64,000 nt of DNA from Atopsyche davidsoni (taxonomy: Eukaryota > Arthropoda > Insecta > Trichoptera > Hydrobiosidae), in NCBI GenBank assembly GCA_022113835.1, contig JAILWY010000020.1:2294001-2358000 (forward strand), written 5' to 3'. The position numbers were made by a program, and so were the translations under genes. A model generated the notes under the pieces. That model saw only the letters and a program-made list of their open reading frames with translations, ran no database searches and was not told the DNA's origin. Shown here piece after piece: positions 38,046 to 51,500 of the stretch (its first letter is position 1; each line of letters begins with the position of its first letter).

Positions 38046-41000
38046 TCAGAGCCAAGCACAGGAAAAATTAAATATACGTAGAAAAACTCCTAAACAACGC
38101 TCGCGACACCACAACCTCACAGTGACAAGAAACCTCTCGAAGCTTACGATCATAACATTGCAACCTATCAATATATGACGTGTTATCAATTAAATCGTAA
38201 TCAAATATCTGAGTCAAAGGATTTTTATCGAATCGTCAATGATCTTGAGCAACAACGCTATAAAATAAGTGTTCGTAGCAGGTTGTTTGGAGGCATTGTT
38301 GCTCTGGGGATGCGATGGCGTTGTATTTTTTTTTATATAAATTCGCATTTTATAGAGTTGGAAGTAAGCTCGACCGTAGAGTATCAAAAATAACGCATTT
38401 AGTTTTTATCTATTCGTGTTGTGAGAGTTCGCGCTGATGCGTGCTATGACTGATATTAAAAAAAATAATACCAATGATAAAAAGGGTAAGAATTGTCTGA
38501 CAAGACAATTCTAAGTTGAGCAACGTTGTTTTATAATTTCATGTAGACGGCATTAGTTGTCGACCCAAAGTTGTTGGAAAACAAATGGATTTACAATCAG
38601 AAAACTGCTTCAAGTGTATAATAATTACTATATTGTATTTTAAATGAGGTTTTTGAGAATAAAAATAACACCAGAATAATTGCTTTGCGATAATTCATAA
38701 GCTCAAGAAATATCATACATCTGTGTACAATTAATTTTTAGCAAACAATTATATCGTCGAACACCAATGCCGTCGATAAATCACTGTAGCAAATGTAGGG
38801 GACGTCCTTTTCATCATTGGGTATTCAAATATGTATGGAAAGTCATTAAATCCTTTCTAGAAACTTCTTCCATAACCACAGATGTAAAAATCTGAAACGT
38901 TATAGCCTCGGTAACTTCATACCGTCATATAACACGGCGTATGGTTTTTTTCTACGCTAAGTGGTTTTTGTTTTAAAACGATTGGCAGTACGTTAGGAAG
39001 ATGCACGGGTTTTTATTTTATCTAACAAGGTGACAGACATTCAATAGACTATCGAAAAAAATTAAAATTTTCTACAGTACAAATATATATTTAATTTTAT
39101 GCCGCGTTTGAAGTAGGTACATAGTTATTCTCTAATTTGAAGCCACGCAACTAAAAAATATATATAGAATTTTCTACGTGCATCAAATTTTCTAGGACAA
39201 ACACGTCAATATTGGAAATACAAGTCTATAATTATTACACGTCGTTACGTCATTCGCCTCGGCGACATTCCACTCTAAATACTCGGGCTTCGACTAACTT
39301 ATCGATTAATAACCTACAAGAAAATCAGTTTGGTTGAGCAAAGAAAAATTGCCAACAAATCTTCGATATGGGGAACAAGAAAAATCAATAGAACGTTTCA
39401 AATCCCAACAAGTGTTCAGGAGATATGTGAAAATTATTTTTTATACTTTGCACGCGTCTGTCGTCGCGTGTCGCACGCTTACATATATAACATTACATCT
39501 ATTTTACGACGGAGATCTAGACACTCAGATACGGTTGACCATACCTGATATTGGTTTACGTAGAAAAATATCAAATCGTATTTTTTCTGCAACATAGACT
39601 AATCCTTCTACGTTATATTTTTAAGATTAATATCTATCATTTTAACGTTACTTTGAGATTTCTCGATAGCCAAAAATAGAAATTGTTAACCTAGAGCCAC
39701 ACCGATCTAAATGAAATTTTAACTATTGTATATTATACAATCGTCCATTTGTACAATGCATGCATTTAAACAGGATACCCTCGATTATAAAGATATTTAT
39801 AAAAATAAAAACAAAAATGATCTAGTGTTATAGGGATGGATTGATTCCAGCGTTCGTTGAATATGTTTATAATACTTCAATACTCAAATGAGAAAAGAAT
39901 GAAAGATACTTTACTGACATGGCAATATGGCAATAGCGGCGTTTAACGTCGGTAATTATTTCTGCAACACGCACCGGGACAATCCAAATAACAACAGTGC
40001 ACAATATTGAAGCGAAAACCGCTGATGCCACAAAAGTAATACGCATTCAATCTTAATATCCGAATCGAATCCATCCACCAATTAAAAACCCACGATCGCT
40101 TCTTCGATTGAGCCAAATTTTATCTTTCTTCTATAATAACGTTCCATCACACTTGTAGAGGAGAACTTACTTATATGTTAGGTTAGATATAATTTAAAAT
40201 GAATACACTGTGGAATCAGTATGTTTACATGCTCCTCCAAAGATGGCAGTGATCGGTGTGGATCTTCACGCAAACACGTCCATCCACACGCAACAATATT
40301 TCTACACATTTTAATCCTAAGATATATAAGTCTACCGTTTACCTACGCTATTCCAAATCACAGACTCTTTCAAATAATACAGTTATCGATCATTCCCACG
40401 TGTCTTAGGCTACGGTCGGTAATCTTATTTAATATTACTCAAGACTTTACACATGAATTACACGCTAGAGAATGTTATGCGGGGCGCACTGCACGCGCAT
40501 CTAATGCTAAGGAATGAAATAAATATAGTCAGTAATACCTCGGGAGAAACCGGACCTAAACGGGTCGCTGGGAATTAGAATTATTGATATCAAATAAGAT
40601 GTCTCCTTTTTTTTAATAAAGCGTGTAAATCGGCGATACTTTTTCTTTTTTAAGCATTGTACCAACTTAATTATTAATACTTTTAGTAATATTGAAATAT
40701 TAATGAGAATCAAGAGAAATCTTATTTAACACCAGAAATACATGTTATGTTATAAATCTGAAACATTTATATTACAATAAATACACAATATTATGTAAAT
40801 GTAAGAAATTACACTTAATGACTAATTCAGAGTTAAAAATTGTGAGGTCAAATGGTTCTCAACAACAAAATTGATCAATTTAATTCTGATTGCGTGTAAA
40901 TTGAACAGATTATCAATGCAACGTTATAATGATACTACACGGTGGCATACGGCACAATGAAGGCTGGCAAAGAATATAATTTACATTCACCGTTAACATT

Positions 41001-42563
41001 AAAAAACACTTTCTAAAACCAGCACCCATGCACGCCCTTGAGCATGGACGCCGTGCAAAAAGTCTCAATTCATCTCGGATAACGGACACGGTGTGTTTGA
41101 GACATCCGACTACCGCAATCCTTGTAGATGAGAACCAATGTGGGGAATACATGGCGTGCTTGTTTACATGGTAAACGCGTTGCAAGCAGTCAGCCGTATA
41201 GACGATAAAAAAAATTTCATACTTTGCCAACCGTTAACTTAACTAAATGCCACTTTTAAGATAATATTGGTAATGTTCTGGTAAAAAAAAATTATTCCAA
41301 ATAAAGCTTCACACGAAAGTTTAAAAAAATATAAAATACATCACACAGGTTCTATCAAACATTATTTTACTGAATGGCAATGTTGCGTGTAGAAAAAATA
41401 ATAGATTTACTATTACACGTCTGTGACAGTGATTTAAGGTTTAAGACCTCGGGGTCAACTCTTTTTACCAGAACGTCAAAAATACAATCCGACCTGCAAT
41501 CGAGTTATCTAAGGTATTACTGATCTGGAACGAGGGTTACATATATGGCAACGTTACTTTGTCTCTTTGCTTCGGATTGCCGCCAAATCACAAAAGCACG
41601 TGAGCCTTAAATGCGACTGCGAAACGCGCAGAGAACCAGACTGTCGCGGTCGTCGCAATGCGTGAAAAACAACTTGCGAACGTGCATCGGCATATTGTCG
41701 GTTGATTGAGACGAGATCGGTCGTAAATCAATTTACGTGTTGTTTTGTATTGTCACGGATGATAAATTAATGTTTTTGCCAGTCTCACTAGAAGACGGCG
41801 TAGGAATACTTTGCAAGAAAAATATTATACGTGTAATATTTTTTAAGCGTTGTACATTCAAATATAACGTTAAGTATATTGTGCAAAAACACAAGTCAAA
41901 AATACTGTGCTTCCACAGCTAAATGAGAATAACCGACGACGTGTGAAAAGATGTTAACAATTTGAATATAATACTGTTAAATCAGTTACTCTACAGCTGT
42001 CTCAATAGTCACGGAATCATTATAAAAACAATGACTTATTGATCATCCTGTAGATCATGAAAAAAATGTTCATTTCATTTAACTGAACAAGAAGCTACAA
42101 CCTAATTTTTTTCAGAACCGTTTTTTAACACGCAGTCTTCTTCAATATGAAATTTGAGACACTATAAGTGGGTCCTATCAAATATTATATTTTTACAAGT
42201 AAAAAAATTTCATGTAAGACCAAAATATCATCTCGTGTGATTTTTGACTCGGTGCTTTTGCTCACAATACTTAAAATAAAGTGAAACTTTATACAAGTCA
42301 AATTTCCTTATAGCGAATACAAATGTAAAATAAAACTATCCTGATTATCTGAAATGCGAATTTATGGCGTCGTTGATGATACTGCGAGATTAAGCCGGTA
42401 TGGATAAAAATGAGGATCAATTAAATATTCATCAGTACTCATGCAAGAAAATTTGACCGTAATCGAAAAATAAGCACACATTCACAAAGTTCGTTTTGAC
42501 CGATTGTTTGGTGACGAATCACTTGACGACGGACCAGTCGGCGTCTATGGTGTAGACGCGTCC

Positions 42564-45500
42564 TCATCCTATCCACGGGTTCCCCATGAAGGACACGTCG
42601 TGGCTGCGGCGCTGGTCCTCGCAGACCTTGGCGGGCGTGCGGCCGTAGTCGGCCAGCATGGAGTGGCGCTTGCCGGCCTCGCGGGCCAAGCGCCGCGGGC
42701 TGTGCGGCTCGCTGTCCCGGCGGAAGCTGTCGGCGCTGCACAGCTGCTGGGTGAGCGGGTAGCTGTCCTGGCGGCGCAGCTGCGGGGGCGCGCTCTCCGG
42801 CCCCGGCGAGAGGTTCGGGAGGTAGGTTTGGAAGGTCGGACGCGTGTTCTGGGCTGCCTCTTTAATCGACCCTGAAAAGCAACACGCAACCATAAACACA
42901 GTGACTCAAAATTTACTTAGCAATTAACTTAATAATTTAAGAATCCCCCGAATATTAGTGTTACTAAATAAAACATCACGCGGATTTATATTCACATATA
43001 AGAAAGTGAAAGTGGTGATTGTACCGAATTAGATAAAAGCAAAATTAATTGCCATTACTATCACGAAAGACAATATTAAATAATACATTTTTTACACATA
43101 TGGTGCTTACAAGCGGAAATGAAGAATGGATAGCCAAACGGCTAGGAGGTTACGATAATTTTTGCAGACTTGCTTTGATTTTTGACTTGCAGTGAGGAGA
43201 CTTTTAATGATTTATATATACTTACATTAATTTTGATCTGTCCGTTATTAAATGACTATTTAAGTGATAACGTTGAAAATTAATAAAATTACGATTTAAT
43301 GAGGCATCGTCCATCCGCTTCTGGAGTATTACAAATTAAATCATTCTGTCGTGGATAAATCAGTTTAGTTGTAATAGCCTTTTGATACATAGAACATAGA
43401 ATAATATATATAAATAGGAAAATAGTACAAATGCGTATTATTATATAAAAAATACTAAGCAAAATTTGATTATATATAGAAGAATATAAATAAACACAAC
43501 AAAGCACATTAAAAGATAAATCTAACACGGCAATAAAATTTTAAAATATGGATTTTATGATGTTGAGCTGCTTCAAGTTTTCGGTACTCCGACGTTTCGG
43601 TCCCCGTGCCGGGACCATTATCAGGGATGCACCGAGCATTTAGAAAAGTTTACGAGTACCGAAGACGGCTTGAAGCACCTCGACACGCAAGAAGCCAAAT
43701 CAACTCATACCTGTGAGTACTTTTGGACAAAACTTACGAGTGATTTTCTTCTTAACCAATAAATTGACTGTCAATGACTGTCGAGTGGCGAACTTTTAAT
43801 ATATAGCCCCGATTAATTACTTTATAGACCAAAACTGTAAAAAGATAACCCATCAACAAATCTGGACGTCATCGACGTGTTTACACATAATGACTATGGA
43901 AATAGATATAAGAATTAAATAAAAGCATAAATAAATATCACAGCAAAAAAGTTAAATTGTTAGTATCACAACAACAAAATAGGATTATGTGTTAGTTTTG
44001 TTAATAATATGAGATGAGATGTTAGTGTCGAGTCTGTAAGCCAATTTTGTAAACGCTTGTACACGGCGCGATTAGAGAAGCAAGCTGAATCACCTGAGAA
44101 CCGAAGAAGAAGATTGATAGTTCGTAACGTAAACTCCGACACCCAAGCTTGCTTTACTTTACGCACGGCTAAATATGAAGAAAAAACAAAAGCTTAGGAC
44201 ATCGGAATACGATATACGGCTTTAAAGGATAATACTTAAAATACCATAGTTTAAAGAAATTCCGACGATGGTGAAAAAGCGTAAGGCATCCTATTTTGGC
44301 CTACAACAGCAAATTGCAAGGAGAAAGCTAGCGTGGATGCGGAATCAACGCCAACGGCTGGAAGAAGATATTCACACGATCGGAAAATCGTTTATACGCC
44401 GAGTACTAAATTTATAGTGTGTGTGTGCGCGTTGGTTGTATAAGGTGGTGAGACTAGAATGAGCCCGGTGAGCGCGTTCCGTGGCGCGATGGGTGTGGCG
44501 GGGGCACGGACATTTTACGTGAAACGTGGTATGAGACAAACAACCTGTGTTTTCCGTGTGAAACCTCCCACACCGCTCGGCGGCGGGCCTACTTTTCCCC
44601 GTGTCTTGAATTGTTGGAGCGTCCATTTTGTTTAAGATTGTTTTTTAGTGGTGTCGGGCCTAAAAATTATAAATAAATAAAAATAAGGGCATTCGCAAAT
44701 GCCCCCTTATAATATATAATTCTCACAATATATACATTTTATTTTTTTATATATAAAATAAATGTGTTTTATATTTTACTCAGAGCTATGTTAGGCATCA
44801 AAATAAAAAATATTTTTACAATTAGTTGTATCGACATAATTACTATTAATATTTTCAGTCCTCTTACATAGCGCCGAGTTGTAAACAAACGTGATAATAA
44901 ATATTATTCAACAGCCATAAATAAATTATACAAATTGTAAGTGCATAAATATAATTATAGTCAGCCGATGCACGTGCAAAGACGAATGTGCTAAAGATAT
45001 TTAAGAACGGTTCATACCGAGCGTGCGAGACAGCCACGGCGGCCAGGACTGCTTCTGGTTGGCCATGGCCGACTGGTACTCGGCCACGGCCGTGCTCAGC
45101 TGGTGTGTCAATTCCTGAAAAAATGAAATGACGGAACGATGTTGGCATAAACGGTGATGAATCTTTTGCAGGCAATTTAACGTATCGAGACAAGTCGGTG
45201 TTTGGGTTACCTGGTTGGTGCACTGCGCTTCTACGTGGGCGAGCTTCACCTGGGCGAGCTCCAGCTCCAGCTCGCGCACTCTCTGCTGAGGGCCGACGTC
45301 GCTCTCCGCCACCGCTTCTGCTGTAAAGTGTTTACTTATAATAATATGATATCAGAAATAGTTTTTATTTGATGTTTCCGTGTTCGTTCGTTTGAAAGAA
45401 CGTGGCCTCGGGAGTGATTAACACACACGTGTGCTCTTGCCGCATGCTTCGACCCAACTGCGTCCAAGTGAGCGGGAGTCATAGAAACAATTTAAGCCTT

Positions 45501-48500
45501 TAACAAATACGTTAATAGTAGCCGTTGTGTCGTCTACGAGATGAGAGTATAAAAATATAAATATTCAACGGTCTTACCCATTTTATTGTCGGTGCAGTTG
45601 AGTTTGCTTTTGCAAGTGTTGCAACCTTGGATCGCCTCCTGAAAACAATTGCAACATACCGTTTTATAATTAATAGCAGGCAATGATTATATATTAAAAA
45701 AAATCTTATATTTAACCTAAAAAAGTTAAAAATTCATACACGAAGCAATGAAGATAAACGATCGAAATAAACTTCCACTCTATCAATGGTGAGTATCCGG
45801 TTTTTGCTGATCTTTTTTTTAATGAAATTTCAGTTCTTCAAGACCTGTCGAGTTTTACGAATGCCCCAGCTGCTACATAACCTTAAAGCCGAGCTGAGAA
45901 TATCAACAATTAACACTAACAAAGTGGTAAATATCTCGCCTTGGTTGTGGATAACTGGAGCTCCAGCCGACTGCAGATTTCCTTGTACTCCTGCAGCACA
46001 GCGGTTCTGCGACTCGCTTCCTCAACGGCTCTATCCGATTCTCGTCTCAACGCTTCCTTCACCTTTAAAATAACCGTATCATTATGATATATGCACTATG
46101 CAAATATTCATACTTATGAAAGTCGGTATCAGACGATGGTACCTCTGTGAGCTGCGTGCTGAGCATGTTCTTGTCTTGTACGAGTTGTTCGTTCTGGGAT
46201 CGGAGACGCTCCAGCTCGTTGCCCAGCTGCTCGCTCTCTGACACTTCTGCGGACACCAAGAAAACACCCATCATCAGAAGATCCCTCCAACAAAAAAACT
46301 AAGGGTATAATTATATAAAATAACGACATTTACCTTTGGTGAGGTTTTCAAACTCCTGCTGGTATTTGTGCAGCCGCTTGACCTTGATGGAGCAGGCTTG
46401 CTTGATGATTTGTCTGGAAACCTCTTCCTGGCGGCATTTCTTTGGAAGAGTCACTCTGGAAACGACATCACGGTATGGGTACGCGCGTGGGTGGGCAACA
46501 AAATACAACAATAATAACAAAGCTGTAAAGAGAAACACGACAATTAATTGTCATCACATAAGCACATTAAAAGAATTTAATAGAGAAATATTCTCACAAT
46601 ATAAATCGACATTTAAAATGACAAAAACGAAAGTTCAAACAACAAATAATATAAAAATATGGACAAGAAATTACGATCGTCGAAATTATTTTTGTTCATG
46701 AGCAAGTTTGTTTAGTCACGAGCACCAGGAAAGGACACAAACATCGGACGACTAAAAACTTCAACACTCGAGAAGTGAAATCTAAAAACCGATGACACAC
46801 CTGACTTGCCGAACGTAAGCAGATTCCACAGCCATGGATAGAGAGAATGGCTCACGCTTACCTGAAGTATTTAAGGATCCCTTCAAAGTCCAGCTGCATG
46901 AGGTCCTTCTTGGAGCGAGCGAGCAAGGCAAGGGCTACCTGGAACAACGTGTCCATCCCCTGCAGCAGGAACACGTCCACTATGTGGAAAACCTGTCAAA
47001 ATGTATATATTATATATAAAATGGCTGCATTTGATCAATACACTGACGCTTCTCAAAATGAGCCAATCAACATACCAGCGGGAGAGGGAACCTCGCGGTG
47101 AAGAGAGTGAGGAACCACTGGGAAGCAAACATGTGCGGCTCAACCCCCATCGCGGTGAAGTGAGCTCTGAGATCCCCCATTTGTTCCTGAGACAAAACAA
47201 AATAAATTATCCGCACACCAAAATTCACAGGTCTAATGGAGGAGAACTATTGACACGTAATACGATTTTTATACCTCCATAAGTCGGTGCAGTTGGTAGA
47301 GCCGGAGGGTCAGTACTTCGAAGCCATCTTTGTAGAGCTCCCGCAGGCCGTAGTCGTACATGAGGCGCACCAGCACGCAGAAGGCCTGCTCCTCCGGCAT
47401 CTGCAAACAAAAAAGTACATGTATAAAGCGATCCATTTGGCCCAGTTTGGAGGTTAGTAAGGTTTAAAGCAAATTCTGTTTTCTTATCACTTAGACAATG
47501 AACTTGGAATAGATTATACTCACATGCAGCAGCAGGGTGGCGGCCACGAAGCTCAGTCCCTGGCAATAGCCGACCTCGGCGTCGTGTACAGCGTAGGCAC
47601 GCGCCACGCGCAGCAGCGAATCCTGACCCAAGCCTCCGGCCTCGCGGAAGTGGTCGTGGGCTGGGAACGTGCGCGCTATGTCACGCTGGATCACACCCTC
47701 ACACGGACACTCCTAGAAAACACATTATCAAATCAATTAAAAAATTATATCGATTAAACATTTGATCTAAGATAATTATAATAAAGCGTTTTACCTTGGC
47801 AATGAGGATCCGGTAAGTATCCATCAGGGAATGGAGATCGGTGTTGGCGAGGCGCTGCCAGACTTCTCCGCGCAGCGCCTCGGGAACCCCCAGGCGAACC
47901 AGCGCCCCCAGTGCTCGCGGTCTGTCTCCGTTCCAGCTAGTATAAATATTTAGCAATGTATAAATATTATATATATATATATTATACAAAAAAAACATAT
48001 GCTTATTAAAAGACCAATAGGTCAATTACCTTCGAAGAACCTGGGCCCAGTTTTCTAGTACTCCTTCACAACAATCTCTGGACACTTCTCCGGTCCCGCT
48101 CAAAAGAGGCTCATCACCATCTGAAACGTTTCACACATAAATAATTAAATAAATTTATCAAGACAAAATGCAATTATCAACAATATACGTAGTCAGCAAA
48201 AGCAATAAACATTGGGTAAACGGTAAATGGTCATATGTACCTGAGACATCGTCTTCGGGGCTGGGCAGAGCTGCCATGGGAGACGGTAGCAGACTGGAGA
48301 TGCTCAAGGACAAGTTAAGTCGACTCCGGTCCAGCTCTCCGGAAGTCTCCAGACTGATCACTTCATACTGTGTGCCGTACGTGTCTACCGTCTGAAACAA
48401 TATGATGAAACCAGAGTTAATTAAAATTGAAGGTTATGTTATCGTATTGTTGGTTTGAGGGAACTATGAAGTGAAAATGCATACTTCAGAATTATATGTA

Positions 48501-51500
48501 CCTCTTTTAAATTAACGAAGAACTGCTGGTAGAGGGGTCGCTTGCTGTAGTACCAAAAGCGCTCGGTGGCCGGGAACACTCGCACCGGAGTCTCGACAAC
48601 CAGGCGCAGCGGTTCCTTCACCCCGCGCACCACCAGGTCCACGGCTACCGTGAGCTGCGTGGGCGGCGGGTCTCCGCTGCCCGTGTTGAGAGCAGCGGCG
48701 CTCGTGCGCAGGGCCGCGTCCGAGCACAGCCAGCTGGCCCACGCCGAGCAAGCGGCCCCTGGCGCAGTGCCCGCCCCGCCCGCCGCGCTGTACTCCATCT
48801 CCAGCAGCTGCATGTCGGAGTGCTTCACGTTCTTGCCGGGCGCTATGAGCACCCCGAAGCAGCGCTCTATCACAAGGCCGCCGTTGGGTAGCGGGGCTTG
48901 CGATGTTGAGAGATTCTGCAAACCATTGTAATATATTTATTGTTAAATGTATCTACTATACTTATAAAAATCTGAATAAAACAATTGGAAATCTCGACCA
49001 CAAACATGCGATGTTATTAAAGAATTTTATATATTATAGATTATCGTAGCATTTGAACAGCTGTTTTAGACGACCCACATATTATTTATTAGATTGCAGC
49101 TTTGTTACAAGTCAGCCAGCTGCATCATCAATGATGAAGACCAGCTGTGACGGGGGAAAAAGTATGAGCAATAACAGTAACACCCAAGTTCTGAAGGAAT
49201 TATTAAATTAAATTGTGATAAAGTGAGTTGTTACAGTATGTAAAATAAATTAGCTAAACGTTTACAATTAACGTGCAGAACGTTTGTTAGAAAAATATTG
49301 AATCGGTGACGTAACCAACGGTTTAGTAATCACTGCTGTCGATTGCAAATTTGTAAATCCATGCACCGTCCCATCAATTGAAAAATTGATCAAATATTAG
49401 ACGCAAGGTGTATAAATCAATTTCATTTTTCTCTGTGACAAATAGCTCTCGCACTATTGATATATCGAGTCTAGATTATAATAACAAATAAATAGTTCAC
49501 CTGTTCAAATCCCAGCTGGGCGTTGGGAGAAACCTGCTGGACGGTTATGGCGACCTGCTTGTCGACGCCGGCACGCAATTTAAAACCGACTCTCTCCTTT
49601 GGCACAGCGCTGAATGTTCCCTGTAATAAATATCACATCAATGGTAAGATACATCCTCGATGATATCATCTCTAATTGGAAAAACCCATTACGGTCTACT
49701 GAAATACTATCGTCACCTCGTGCGATTGAAAAATCTCGGAAAATCTAGCATTACGGTGTTGGGTTACCTTGGTGTCCATCTCCTGGATCTCCATGCTGAC
49801 CTCGAGGACGTGCATGAGCGTGCGCGAGGCGGGCGGGTCGGCGGGCAGTGCGGCGGAGAGCAGCGACCCGCTCATGGTGCAGTCACTAGTCATTGATGCG
49901 GTCATGGAGCGGGGCACACGCTCAAACGCCTTTGCGAAACAACCTGTGAGCACACACGCAAATCTCATTTAACATAATACAATACAAATATAACCAGCCA
50001 AATGGCTAGGAAATTACAAAAATGTGTGTGAGTCTTTGATGAGGTTGTAGTTTTGAAATCATAATGTTCAAAAAATAAGTATGAATACTCACTAGACACT
50101 TGCGTGACAGCCTCGGCTATATGGCATCTGGAAAACGGAGTTCCGAGTAAATAATTTATCGATTTATACAAAGATTAAGAAACAAATTGATCTAGGGGTC
50201 AGTAATAAACTCATGGATATCAAATTTTCTGGCGCTACCTGAAGACATGGCACTGGAAGACGGCGGACTCCTTGGTGTCGCCGTGGGACCAGGTGAAGGC
50301 GAAGCACGGAGCCTGCGGAGACCCGGCCGCCCCGCGCGCGTAGAACAGAATCCGGTGGACGGCGTAGCGGGCCATCACTGCGTTAGACGCCGCATCATAC
50401 AGACTGGAACACATCACATGCGTTTTCCACCAACCGAATTCGAAACCACGAACTTTTGCCACAATCATCGTCGATGGATCACGAACGATAAGCGAAAAGG
50501 CACTCACACAACAAGTCCCTGCGAGCAGGTGGGTATGGATACAGCGACGGCGATGCCCATCTGACTCTCCCGCTGCTCGCTGAGCATGGCCATGTTGCGC
50601 TGCACCTCCGGCTCCGACTTGGGCGCCCCGATGGTGGCGGCCCCCAGATAGCTCACACCGCTGAACACCGTGCATTCTTGGTCCACGTCTGAAACTGGAT
50701 GAACATGCAATCAATATTATCACAACCATTATACACCGATTGTTAGAAACGAACATACAAGAACTATTTTTAGACTTTAATAATTTGATTTTAATCATTC
50801 GGCTCCTCACCCATACAAATATGGTTGGCGCAGCAAGAAAGACGCACGTCATGATCTGCCATTTGTTCTCAAGAACGCTCACAAGTTCACTAACTATAGT
50901 AAAAATTTAAACACGCTTTCGATAATTATACAATTAATAATTTACAGCACATAAAAAAATATGCGTGCAGAACGACTTTTGTATTATTTTTATTGACATA
51001 TTTTATATGTGGACAGTTAATTTTCAACTGTACAAAGATTATTCTATTACTAGTAAAGAAATATTAGATATCAGCTAACATAAGTGGTTATGAACGATGT
51101 CAAGCCCAAAGGATCGGAGTAAAGAGACGAGTGGTATGGAAGTGTATGAAAGATCCTGATCTACGCGGGTTCGATGGGAGACTGCAGCCGTTGAAAGTCT
51201 TTCAGGTAATAAAGCAACTTGTTTAAATAAAAATAAACGCGGAGAGGTAAGTACGAAGATCTTTCGAGCGCTATTGCAATATATTTAAAATTGACGATAA
51301 CGGACTACAAGGAAAGTCCGTGAAATTTAATTATAGAGCTCTCATGTTCAAATCTAGGCGATAAAAAAAAAATTAAGCAGGTGAAATTACCTTCCTCGTC
51401 GCTCTCCGTGGGCTTCATGTGGTCCTGCTTCTCCGTGGGGGACACGGGGGAGATCTCTACGCTGCCATCTGCCAAGTAGAACTTGGAACCCCCCACGTGC

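Larger units (their letters stand above)
34600..42563. other. AT-rich intergenic stretch, no gene recognised
   Basis: Eight kilobases upstream of LRSAM1 and downstream of RabGAP1 hold only short AT-driven open frames. They contain three A-rich 22-23-bp tandem units (37461-37528) and a GC-rich 18-bp tandem duplication (38001-38045). The last part, next to 42564, probably includes the RabGAP1 3' UTR; no clear poly(A) signal was found within about 500 bases. Confidence 0.5.

Noticed and set aside
42439..42889. Overlapping frames opposite and beside the last RabGAP1 exon
   Set aside because: GC-rich exon shadows; only the frame joined in phase to the upstream exon makes sense.
45001..45017. RabGAP1 ending at the stop codon 45001
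   Set aside because: This is intron read-through. The donor after SRTLG and the in-phase exon at 42871 restore a conserved motif.
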